Shown here piece after piece: positions 23,812 through 32,391 of a stretch of 64,000 bases of DNA. Each line of letters opens with the position of its first letter. The first letter of the stretch is position 1. Source of the stretch: Rhizoclosmatium globosum (lineage: Eukaryota > Chytridiomycota > Chytridiomycetes > Chytridiales > Chytriomycetaceae); contig MCGO01000091.1 in the NCBI GenBank assembly GCA_002104985.1, positions 62,001-126,000 on the forward strand, in the 5' to 3' direction. Both the position numbers and the translations under genes were made by a program. The notes below the pieces were generated by a model. It was not told where the DNA came from and searched no databases. It worked only from the letters and a program-made list of their open reading frames with translations.

Positions 23812-25659
23812 ATGTCTGACAGTCTGACATCCTTCCTTGCTCAAGCTGTCATTCGAAAAAGAACTGTTTTCCGGTTCCTACTTCTTGCTTGCGTTGTCGT
23901 TCTTTTCTCTGGACAGCTTCTTCTGGTTCTCCTGGGAAAGGGGGAAAAGTTGCATTTTCACCAGCTAAACCCACAACTATCAGCCGCAATTGCTAATCTG
24001 GTAAATACAACAATAATTGAATTCTTTCTGTACGGTTGATTACCGTTTTTAACCAAAATAATGAAGCCCGAAGGTTTCTCGTTTCAACCCCCCCTCACCG
24101 CCAAACCACCTCAAAAGAATGCCATCATCATCCTTCTCTCAGGCCCCGATCTCACAGACCAACACCCATCCATCCTTGACAAAAACTGCATCAGTGCTCT
24201 CTATCACGCGTACACTTTCCTTCAAGCCCCAAACACAAAACTCTCTCCCGAAAACAACACAGAGTTTATAGTGATGATGACACCTGGCCAACCCATCCAC
24301 TGCCGCAACGCCCTCCTTAACCTTGGGGCAAGAATCATGAACGTTCCAATGGTCACCGCTCCCGGTAACATTACGCATCGATACGGATACGCATACACAA
24401 AGTTCCAAATGTGGGCACTTGAAGGCGTGTTTGAAAAGATTTTGTATATCGATTTGGATCTCATGTTTATTGACAAGAGTCCTTTGGATTTATTTGCCCG
24501 GATTGATGCCTTCCACGCTGCCGCAGAGTTGAAGAATAACTCTACAAAAGAAACGCTACAGCAGGGGAAAGAGGAAGGAACGGGGGGCAGTAGTAACAGC
24601 ACGTCACCTTCAAGACAAAAGTTTTATGGAGGCGTGGAAGACTGGAATTACTGGTTCATTGGATGTGAGCAAGGAATAGGCTGTATTAACAGTGGATTAC
24701 TTGTCTTTGAGCCGGACCTTGTAGCGTACCGCGCACTGATCGAGTTGATTCCAACCACAAGATCTGCAATCTACGATCAACACACCCTTCAAGTATATTA
24801 CCAATCTCGATCGGAACATGAAAACTTCCCACCTGAGTATAACACAATGTGGCTTCCAAATGGACACAACAAGGAACATATGGAGAAAGCGATTGGATTC
24901 CACTTTCGATATTTCGACTTGGACGGACATTTGTATCAACGAGGTGGATCTTATGTGCCCCAGAAACTCGTTGCTCAGACATTGGCGAGTAAGATGCCAG
25001 GTCGATTGATGGATTTGCGAAGAATTCAGATGGAAAACTTCCAACAAGGACGTGGGGGTGTACTTCCGATTGTCCCAGTTCAGTTTGCTGAGCTTACCGA
25101 TCGTATCACCATGACTGAATTACGGACACAATACGATCGAGTTGGAGTGATTGCGTATGGAGTTGGAGGGACAAAAGAAGCTCTTGACAGTCGACAAGCG
25201 TTTTCCAAGCACTTGTATCAAGCATTTTTGGAATCGCAGTACCAGCCAAAGTCGCTGTTGACTCTGTTCAAGGTTATTCTGGAGGATTTGTTTGAAAAGT
25301 ATGAGTGGGTGTGGGTTGTATATCCATCTTTGATTTTGAAGGCGGAGGGTAAATGGCCTGTTCACAAACAATTGGATTGGTTGACCAAGGACTTGAACGA
25401 TGCAGCCGTGGTGGCGTTTCGCGATTGCGATAACCAATTCAGCAAATCGTTTTTCGTAAATAGGCTGGCTAAGCCTGCATTGGAGAATATTCTTGCTGGA
25501 TATAGAGGGAAAAGCAGGGTAAATGATGAAGAGGTATGGGGGCGGTTCTGGCTTTGGAACAAGCAGCGTTCAGTTCTAGCCGCCCCTGAAACAACACTTT
25601 ACTCACTTAACAGCACATTAGATTGCAGTAACTATTCGCTTTTAAGAGTAACAAAATAA
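23812..25659 (+). CDS. GT8-like glycosyltransferase, type II membrane protein
   Basis: Exon 1 (23812-24000) encodes a short cytosolic tail and one membrane helix (RFLLLACVVVLFSGQLLLVL). A 66-nt intron (24001-24066) joins in phase 0 to the catalytic region; about 593 residues in all. The GT8 (glycogenin-like) features are YTKFQMWALEGVFEKILYID followed by LDLMFIDKSPLDLF, which supplies the DxD metal and nucleotide-sugar site; GCINSGLLVFEPD; and a YDQHTL...FNMLP-like YNTMWLPNGH block. This is the layout of a Golgi transferase with a lumenal catalytic domain. The C-terminal ~200 residues (from RVGVIAYGVGG) are a second alpha/beta-looking domain I do not recognise. The donor sugar and acceptor cannot be read from the sequence. 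Confidence 0.8.
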
Positions 25660-25670
25660 AACAATTTAAT

Positions 25671-26246
25671 TTGATGATTTCACTGAGTGACACGAAGGGA
25701 CGGTGCTGGTGCTGCTGGGAAACAAGCGAGGAGGCAGGCAACCCGCTCATCCGAGTGTGTCGTGGCTGCAAAGACCCGGATCTTCAGTGGATCCACCAAA
25801 AGTGCATCAACGAATACCTGACCAAGCTGCCCCAAAGAGGGTCGGCACCCAAATTCAAGTGTTCCCGGTGCAGCGACGAGTACGTTGTCGCTGAGACGCC
25901 CGAGTTTGGATCAATCTGGGCGGCGCTTCAGTCACAGGCCGATCCGCAGATCCACCTGATCTCGGCGATGATGCTCTTTCTGGCCCTGTTTGCATCGGCC
26001 CTTGCAACCCAGATTCTGTTTGATGACGAAATGATGCACAACGACAGGGGAATCACTGTATCTATTCAGATCGAAGCACATGGCCCAACTAGGTTCAAAA
26101 TTCCTACTTGGACCATACTTTGTGGTTTAATTGTGTGGTGCTGTATCGTGATTTGGTATGGCGTAATAGCATTGCGAGACAGGTTGAGGGGAAGAATTAC
26201 ACGAACTGCAATAGGATTGGATGTTTTTCCAGATCCGACCAAATAA
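25671..26246 (+). CDS. RING-CH (MARCH-type) membrane E3 ubiquitin ligase
   Basis: 191 residues, no intron. The N-terminal ligand pattern is CWCC (C-x2-C), VCRGC, WIHQKC (H-x2-C) and KCSRC (C-x2-C). The Cys at the fourth site with a Trp before the His is the RING-CH type used by MARCH ligases. Two hydrophobic helices follow (AMMLFLALFASALA and ILCGLIVWCCIVIWYGVIAL), the usual MARCH topology with the ring in the cytosol. The start (Met-Met at 25671/25674) is only 12 nt after the GT8 stop, so the two transcripts must overlap or be co-transcribed. Confidence 0.85.
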   Translation: MMISLSDTKGRCWCCWETSEEAGNPLIRVCRGCKDPDLQWIHQKCINEYLTKLPQRGSAPKFKCSRCSDEYVVAETPEFGSIWAALQSQADPQIHLISAMMLFLALFASALATQILFDDEMMHNDRGITVSIQIEAHGPTRFKIPTWTILCGLIVWCCIVIWYGVIALRDRLRGRITRTAIGLDVFPDPTK

Positions 26247-26327
26247 AATGAACAATTTTCGAATAATAATGCGATGCCCTGGAAACGATCTGTTCCCTTT
26301 CTGGCTGCTGTAAATCTCTTGTTTAAA

Positions 26328-27284
26328 ATGAATACACCCGACATCATCCCAAGATTTGCAACTATCCAATTCTGCTTTGCAGCCCTTTCGCTCATCAACC
26401 TTATTTCAGTAATCACTTTTATCGCGTATGAGAACAGAACAAAAGAACTGCTTCGATTGAATGAGCCGTTTTCATGGTCTCGTGTTTTTAGCACCGTCAA
26501 TCTACTGTTACTTATCATGACAATATCCCAAATAATTCTACACACTACGCTTGGATGTCGTTATCACTTGACTTTTGAGTCAAAGCCAATCTCGGCATCC
26601 CTCACCTTCACATTTTTTGAAGAAGCGTCGGTGTATTCAATTGTTCTTTGTTGTATCCACTATTCATGGGCTCGTGGATCTGCCGTATTCCGAAAAGTGT
26701 TTCCAAAGAGTGCAAAAGGATTCAAGTGGTTCGTCTTGACTTCGCCCATGATTTATGTCATCACAGTCGTGACAGACACTGTCCTGTCTTGGTATGCGTT
26801 ACAAGGACGACCATTTAAACCCAGTGATTTTGTTTATCAGTTTGATTCTGTCATGACAGTGATGGTTGGTGCAGTCGCAGTCATTTTTGATGTCACGATT
26901 CTCGTCACATATATCCGCTATTTGAATAATACCAAGGCGGAGGGCGAAGAAGTTGATATCAAGTTCCAGATTATTTCGTGGTATGGGGTTGTTTCCAGTG
27001 TGGTGGCCATGGTTGCATTCACTTTGGACATGGTTATGGTCATGTTATCATTTGACACTGTGTTTTTAAACGTCATTTACCAGCTCACAATTCTGCTGCT
27101 TGACGTTCTAGTAATGATACTTTTTGCCATAAAAGTCCGTTTATACCAAGTTCGAGTGAAAGGACCTCGATCACGTATTTCAGGAGTAAAATCGATGGAA
27201 ACTAGAGACACTTTCGTTACGAGTGCCAAACCTCGATACTCTGAGACGCGACAATCTGCTACTTCAAGAAAATATACTATTTGA
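26328..27284 (+). CDS. Seven-helix membrane protein, orphan family, tandem copy 1
   Basis: Intronless, about 318 residues with around seven hydrophobic helices. Start at 26328 (MNTPDIIPRFATIQF) rather than 26274, because the tandem paralogue begins at the matching Met and the bases before both are similar (AAATCTCTTGTT). Conserved with the neighbour: IPRFATIQ, FIAYENR, FSWSR, CCIHYSWARG, VFRKVFPK, and YIRYLN...VDIKFQ in the loop after the fifth or sixth helix. A basic, Ser/Thr-rich tail follows, starting RISGVKSM. The layout is receptor-like, but there is no DRY, NPxxY or other class motif, so I give no function. Confidence 0.75.
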   Translation: MNTPDIIPRFATIQFCFAALSLINLISVITFIAYENRTKELLRLNEPFSWSRVFSTVNLLLLIMTISQIILHTTLGCRYHLTFESKPISASLTFTFFEEASVYSIVLCCIHYSWARGSAVFRKVFPKSAKGFKWFVLTSPMIYVITVVTDTVLSWYALQGRPFKPSDFVYQFDSVMTVMVGAVAVIFDVTILVTYIRYLNNTKAEGEEVDIKFQIISWYGVVSSVVAMVAFTLDMVMVMLSFDTVFLNVIYQLTILLLDVLVMILFAIKVRLYQVRVKGPRSRISGVKSMETRDTFVTSAKPRYSETRQSATSRKYTI

Positions 27285-27366
27285 TTATTAATTTAGCATT
27301 GAACATGAAGATTTTGATGAACGAAAGAAGCGGTTCCATTTTTTCAATTCGCAAATCTCTTGTTCA

Positions 27367-28272
27367 ATGAATGCAGCCAACATCATCCCAAGGTTCGCAA
27401 CCATTCAATACGTTTTTTCAGGACTATTTCTGTGCAAGTTTATGGCTATCACAGGTTTTATTGCTTATGAGAACCGAAGCAAAGACCTTCTTCGATCCAA
27501 CGAATCATTTTCATGGTCACGCACATTCAGTATTGTCAATGCCCTCTTAATCATAATGTATTTATCTCAAATCACATTGCACACATCTCTTGGATATCGA
27601 TACCAAACATTCTTTATTTCAAGGCCAATCTCAACGTCTCTCACTTTAGTGTTTCTCGAAGAGAATTCATTATATTGTATTGTTCTTTGTTGTATCCACT
27701 ATTCATGGGCCCGAGGCGCGACAGTATTTCGAAAAGTGTTTCCAAAGTGTGCGAAAGGATTCAAATGGTTTGTCTTTACCTCACCCTTAATTTACGCCAT
27801 GGACACGGTTTTGGCATGGAAATCGTTCGAAGGACATCCTATTCAGACCTCTGATTTTGTGTTTCAATTAGACGCCGTTCTGAATGTGTTAGTTGCTGCG
27901 ATTGCAGTCATATTTGACATTACACTTCTCGCAACATATATTCGATACTTGAATCAGATGAAAGCGGAAGTTGAACAAATTGATGTCAAGTTCCAGATGA
28001 TAGCGCGGTATGGGATTGTATCCAGTATCGTTGCCATCCTTGCTTTCGTTTTGTATATTGCAAATACAGCCTCTGGCTTTGACGGCATCGCTTCGAATGC
28101 ATTATACCAGTTGGTTATTTTATCAGTAGATTTCCTTGTTTTCATTCTATTTCTTCTTAAAATCCGTTTATACCGAATTCGCAAAAAAGGACCTCAACCA
28201 AGAATCTCTGGAGTCAAATCAATGGGACGAAGGGATACTTTGGTGGTCGGTTGGTGGAAATCGAGTTTTTAA
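27367..28272 (+). CDS. Seven-helix membrane protein, orphan family, tandem copy 2
   Basis: Intronless, 301 residues. Very similar to the copy that ends 82 bp upstream: MNAANIIPRFATIQY, TGFIAYENRSKDLLRSNE, CCIHYSWARGATVFRKVFPK, TYIRYLNQMKAE and KGPQPRISGVKSMGRRDT. It lacks a few residues around the fourth helix (the ITVVT stretch of copy 1). Its tail ends early in VVGWWKSSF, whereas copy 1 continues about 25 residues beyond the shared RRDT/TRDT point. This is a clear local gene duplication with a diverged C-terminus. Confidence 0.8.
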   Translation: MNAANIIPRFATIQYVFSGLFLCKFMAITGFIAYENRSKDLLRSNESFSWSRTFSIVNALLIIMYLSQITLHTSLGYRYQTFFISRPISTSLTLVFLEENSLYCIVLCCIHYSWARGATVFRKVFPKCAKGFKWFVFTSPLIYAMDTVLAWKSFEGHPIQTSDFVFQLDAVLNVLVAAIAVIFDITLLATYIRYLNQMKAEVEQIDVKFQMIARYGIVSSIVAILAFVLYIANTASGFDGIASNALYQLVILSVDFLVFILFLLKIRLYRIRKKGPQPRISGVKSMGRRDTLVVGWWKSSF

Positions 28273-28333
28273 CGTATCTTTTTTATTTAAGTTCTCATAT
28301 GTCAAAGAATAATCCCAAATTTCGTCTGTATCT

Positions 28334-29413
28334 TCACAATCTGGAAGCCGTATTCTCTTCATTTTGTTCCAACCCTCTAACAACGACAGTGCCCTCGTCG
28401 AACCCAAAAGCTCTATCGTCACTTCCTTTCAAAGTATTAATCGCCCAAACTCTGCCCAATCCATATTTAACAGTGCTCTGTAACTTTCCTGTGTTGGAAT
28501 CCCAAGAACAGACCGTGCCTATAGTAACATTTATAAGACTGCTGCATTAATTTGATAAGGACGCATTACCATCTTCACTTCCAGAGAGAATTCGGGCGAG
28601 TCCAGATTGGAACGCAACGGCAGTAACGTTGTTCGAGTGTCCCTTTAAGGTTTGGATACAAGTCTTGGTCTCATAATCCCAAACTTTGATTGTTCTGAGC
28701 ATAGATGGTCAACGAGATGCAAACGAGAACAAAAGCAATCAATAATAAAATTACCTGTCATCAGATCCCGACGCCAAGTGCATGCCATTGCTACTGAATT
28801 CAACAGTATTTACTCCATTTCGGTGACCTTTAAGCGTGTATTGTGCAACTGAGGACTCGAGTGTCCAGACCTTTACAGTTCCATCCAACGATGCAGACGC
28901 AAATACATTAACATTCTCTGGATTGATAGCAATTTGCATAATGTAATGAGAGTGACCCTCATAAACCTGTTGATGTTGTTGTGTCAGAATCAACTTCACA
29001 CCATAAGCAAAAAGGAAGCATACCTTCAAATTCTTCCACTGAGACTCGTTATCAAGCTGACTCCAATCCCAAGACTTAATAGTACGGTCATCTGCACACG
29101 ACAGGACGATTGGCAAGGTAGGGTGGACAACAATGCATCGAATGTAATCTTGGTGAGCCAAGAACTTTGTGACAAGCTCATCAGTCTGGTAGTTGTACAC
29201 GTGAATGTGCTTATCATCACATCCGACAATAAACCATGACTTTTTGGTAATGAACTTTACGGCACGGGTCGGTGTGTTGCTAACGTTGTAGGACTTGACC
29301 AGAGTTTGCGACTCATAGTTCCAAATGGAGACAGTTCCGGTATGGAGAGCAACAATGATCCATGGTTCTTCCGGGTGGAAGTCGAGTGCCTTGACGCGGT
29401 TGGATCTGTTCAA
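28334..29413 (-). CDS. Beta'-COP (COPB2)-type WD40 propeller without the C-terminal part
   Basis: Beta'-COP is a COPI coat subunit whose N-terminal propeller binds cargo tails. This gene encodes that propeller: [87 protein letters not shown] and [19 protein letters not shown]. It follows COPB2 repeat by repeat through about six blades. After the blade ending in [11 protein letters not shown] it stops (TGA at 28334-28336) within about 11 residues. Ordinary beta'-COP continues with a second propeller and an alpha-solenoid of several hundred residues. Short introns interrupt it (for example one after KNLK near 29024, and one of about 45 nt near 28507-28550). The first exon is uncertain: the frame before Met at 29413 is open for a few codons after an AG. 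It is either a truncated duplicate or a stand-alone propeller. Confidence 0.7.
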
Positions 29414-29732
29414 GAATTGAAGGGACTAGATTTGTATGTGATGAGTAAGAGAATCCTTCGGTTCAGTACAAAATGAGAATCAAACCATATCAGTTTTTTT
29501 TGTGTTTTAGCTTGAGATTTCTCTTCAAAATGGTGCTGTAGTTTTATGCTTGTTTCTTCCTCCACGACGATGTTCCACGTTTTGGATGCTCATCACCACC
29601 GCCGCCACCAACAGAAATCTGGATATTAGAAATGAAAAATTCAAACTGATATTTAACAGGTCTTGGCAAAAAGGATCCATTTATGACTTTCAAATATCCT
29701 CGTATCTGTTACCTAGACCTTGTCCTCCTAGT
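29414..29732. other. Intergenic region, nothing recognised
   Basis: Contains the upstream side of the beta'-COP-like gene and a possible small first exon that I cannot define. Confidence 0.35.
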
Positions 29733-29950
29733 CAAAAACTCTGCAATATCATGGAATTCCCGACTTTTAGCACTTGCAATCCAATGCGGTATCTTTATCG
29801 CTGGTACAACATCCCATACATAACATTTTATAACCCATGCAAACACATTTTATCACAATTTCCCAGACAAAAACTCTACAATATCATAGAATTTCCGAGC
29901 TTTAGCGCTGACAATCCAATGCGGTATCTTCATCGCAGGCACAACAGTCC
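29733..29950. repeat. Duplicated 3' end of the F-box/ankyrin gene
   Basis: Two direct copies at about 29733-29812 and 29866-29950 share AAAAACTCT(G/A)CAATATCAT, GAATTnCC, CAATCCAATGCGGTATCTT and CATCG. The right copy is the coding end of the ankyrin gene (KIPHWIVSAKARKFYDIVEF). The left copy, past the stop codon, still translates as a similar KIPHWIASAKSREFHDIAEF. It is a decayed extra terminal repeat. Confidence 0.75.
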
Positions 29951-30968
29951 GCGGATGACCCCATATACATTTCACCAACTCCAAATTCCCACTCTTGATT
30001 GCACACCGCAAAGGCCAGTTGAGAGAAACACTAGGATCCACTCGTTCATCCTCCAACAAAGTTTCAACTATATCCGTCCACCCAAACTCTGCCGCTTTCC
30101 GAATACAAAGGTTATCCTTCATGGAAGGATCCATGCGAGGATCCTTCAACAACACTTGAACAATTTCTTTTGTTGTTTTCGATCTGAGTGCGTATATCAA
30201 TGCAATTCCGTCGAATGCCATTGGATCTGCACGTCCGTCTTCCAGCAATAACTTGATCATTTCAAGGTTCTTGCAATTGGATGAATAATGGAGTGGGTAG
30301 CTATTGTTGTGGGATGGCTCTGCGCAAGGGACAGCGAGTAACAGTCGCATCATGTCAACGCGGTTGGACTCAGCAGCAGCTTTGATGCCATTGTTGATTG
30401 TTTTTGGGTTTGAGGTTATTTGGGGATTTGAAAGGAGGATTTGAACGGTGCTCAAGTGGTTTTCCTTTACAGCAGCACAAAGAGCCAGGTCTTTGGGTTC
30501 TACTTTCGGATGCTTGAGTAAGAGTTCCACAGCATCATTGTATCCATGGAAGCAGGCCCAAGTAAGAATCCATGTGTTGTTGAGTGATGGGTCAAAGCCG
30601 TTTCTTAGCAGACAGTGAACAGTCTTTGTTGCTGATAAGTTGGAGTCACTGGGAATGCTCCAATATGAAGTTTGTATCTGTAGTAGTTCATAGACTGCAG
30701 CACGGAAAGTGATTGACAGAGTGCTCCAGTCAGCTTTGATTGCAGTCTTTTCCAAATAAACTCGTACAATTGGGTACCGAGAGAGACGGTACTGATAACG
30801 AAGGTGGTTGCGTGCATGTGGAAGGTCGCTAAAGATGAGTGGGGCAAAGTGGCGCTTTGAGACAAGGCCGACTTCAACAAGGTGATCGTTGATTGGGAGG
30901 TACTTGAGAATGTCTGCCACAAGTTCAAGTGGCAGTGATGTCAGAAATGTGGTCTGTGCCTCATTCAT
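29853..30968 (-). CDS. F-box protein with ankyrin repeats
   Basis: About 371 residues, intronless. The N-terminal FLTSLPLELVADILKYLPI is an F-box (SKP1-binding helix pair). Tandem ankyrin-like repeats of 30-35 residues follow, for example NTWILTWACFHGYNDAVELL, ALCAAVKENHLSTVQILLSN and KAAAESNRVDMMRLLLAVP, and later repeats are spaced by DPSM/DPSV-type turns. It is presumably the substrate-binding subunit of an SCF ubiquitin ligase. I chose Met at 30968 because it directly precedes the F-box; an in-frame Met at 31028 adds 20 residues without a motif. The repeat type is expanded in many fungal genomes. Confidence 0.8.
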   Translation of the reverse strand: MNEAQTTFLTSLPLELVADILKYLPINDHLVEVGLVSKRHFAPLIFSDLPHARNHLRYQYRLSRYPIVRVYLEKTAIKADWSTLSITFRAAVYELLQIQTSYWSIPSDSNLSATKTVHCLLRNGFDPSLNNTWILTWACFHGYNDAVELLLKHPKVEPKDLALCAAVKENHLSTVQILLSNPQITSNPKTINNGIKAAAESNRVDMMRLLLAVPCAEPSHNNSYPLHYSSNCKNLEMIKLLLEDGRADPMAFDGIALIYALRSKTTKEIVQVLLKDPRMDPSMKDNLCIRKAAEFGWTDIVETLLEDERVDPSVSLNWPLRCAIKSGNLELVKCIWGHPRTVVPAMKIPHWIVSAKARKFYDIVEFLSGKL

Positions 30969-31179
30969 TTTGAGAGAGAACTTGAAAGAGAGATGGCGGT
31001 GGAATTGGATGGTTGTTGCCTCACACACCGAATGGTATCGTTCCTATCAGATACACTAAATCAGGATAAATCCATCAGAAATCTCGATGAATGGCCATGA
31101 GTGTTATTTAGTTAAAAGGGGTTCAGTGGGGTAAGACACAAAAATCCCTCTTCAAAACACCAAACAAAGAAAGCGATCA

Positions 31180-31701
31180 ATGTCCGCAGCACCCTCCGAA
31201 AAGAAAGGATTCAAGCTCTTTGGCCGCAAAGAAACAGTTGCGACACCAGCACCAAAAGCAGCACCTTCTTCTGCTTCTTCTTCTTCTAGTACTAGTGCTA
31301 GCAACCAGCAACAACAACAACTTCAACAACAAGCTCAGGCAGCTTCGCAGTACATTGCCACCACTGCCACAACTGCCGCTACAACCGTAAAATCAACTGC
31401 CACGGCCGCAGTCGCTGCTGCCTCAACTGCCGCTTCAAATGCATCTACCTCTGCTTCAAATGCAATTGCCAGTGCCCAACAGCAGGCTTACTCGTACACC
31501 CACACTCACACTCCCACTCAAGGGCAGACTCAGACTCAGGCCCCGCCACCTGTCTCTGCTGCTGCCATCAAGAAGGCTGCTGAAGAGAAAAAGAAGGATG
31601 GCAGCACTACTAGTAGTGTGGGATTGTATGTCGTTTCGGGTGTTGTCGCTGTTGCTGCCGCTGCCTTTGTGTACCTGAGGGTTGTCAAACAGCAGCTGTA
31701 G
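31180..31701 (+). CDS. Tail-anchored Ala/Ser/Thr/Gln-rich protein
   Basis: 173 residues, no intron. The N-terminus is basic (KKGFKLFGRKE). A low-complexity middle follows: Ser run, Gln run, Ala/Thr/Ser-rich helix-like stretch, then HTHTHTPTQ. Next comes SAAAIKKAAEEKKKDG, and a single C-terminal hydrophobic helix (VVSGVVAVAAAAFVYL) with a short basic end. This is a tail-anchored layout. The next gene downstream repeats the same arrangement and the AAIKKAAEEKK motif. The function is unknown; the low-complexity part is repeat-prone DNA. Confidence 0.7.
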   Translation: MSAAPSEKKGFKLFGRKETVATPAPKAAPSSASSSSSTSASNQQQQQLQQQAQAASQYIATTATTAATTVKSTATAAVAAASTAASNASTSASNAIASAQQQAYSYTHTHTPTQGQTQTQAPPPVSAAAIKKAAEEKKKDGSTTSSVGLYVVSGVVAVAAAAFVYLRVVKQQL

Positions 31702-31923
31702 ATCGACACTGACATTTGAACTTTGATGGGTTTGGCCTCATAGAATCTTTCACGCACACTCTCTCTCTTTCGCTCTCTATCCATATTATTTCTCTCTTGT
31801 ATTCTTGTCGTTAATTGTTGAACGAATAGAATGTAGAAATTATTATTATTCTTATTTTATTGGGGGTCCAATCAGAGAAAGGTGTGTGCCTTGACCCAAT
31901 TTGTGCTTCAAAAAAAGAGTCCA

Positions 31924-32340
31924 ATGTCAGACAAGACAGAACAGCAAGTGCCCAAGAAGAAAAAGAGCTTCCTTGGCCGTCTTTTATCGAGTCGAAGCAA
32001 CAAGAACTTGGCAGCAAAAGAAAAGGCCGAGCGAGAGAGACAGGCATCAAGTGATTCTAATTGATCGACAACTGATCCAACCAACACCACCACCACCAAC
32101 TTGAATGCATCCAATGCATCCACTCAGTCAGCACAGTTAAACCAACAATTAAACACTGACAAACCAATCAATCCAGTTTCAGCACAAGCACTAAAGAAAG
32201 CTGCAGATGAAAAAAAGGCATCTGATGAGAGTTCCGTATCAGCAATTGCACATGGAGTTGCAGCAGGAGCAGCCACTGCGGCCGTTGCAGTTGCCGCAGT
32301 AGCAACAGTCATTTATTTGAAAGCGGTAGTTAGACAATAA
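31924..32340 (+). pseudogene. Paralogue of the preceding tail-anchored gene, interrupted by one in-frame TGA
   Basis: The ATG at 31924 opens a basic N-terminus (MSDKTEQQVPKKKKSFLGRL). After 46 codons a TGA occurs at 32062-32064, and the same frame then stays open to 32340. It encodes an Asn/Thr/Ser-rich linker, PVSAQALKKAADEKK (compare AAIKKAAEEKK upstream) and a C-terminal Ala/Val helix ending TVIYLKAVVRQ. The same layout is kept on both sides of the stop, so this was one gene. It is either a recent nonsense mutation, a read-through site, or a base error. The TGA is followed by TCG, not the classic CTA read-through context. Confidence 0.6.
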
Positions 32341-32391
32341 TATTATAATAAAGAAAGTTGTTACAAATCGTGGGATTCTGGATTGGATTTG

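Noticed and set aside
29550..30251. 233-residue plus-strand open frame
   Set aside because: It lies antisense to the F-box/ankyrin gene and its duplicated tail; the minus strand carries the real repeat motifs.
31924..32340. TGA as a sense codon (altered genetic code)
   Set aside because: Other genes here end in TGA at the expected place (THI4 at 58305-58307, beta'-COP-like at 28334-28336), so the standard code applies.
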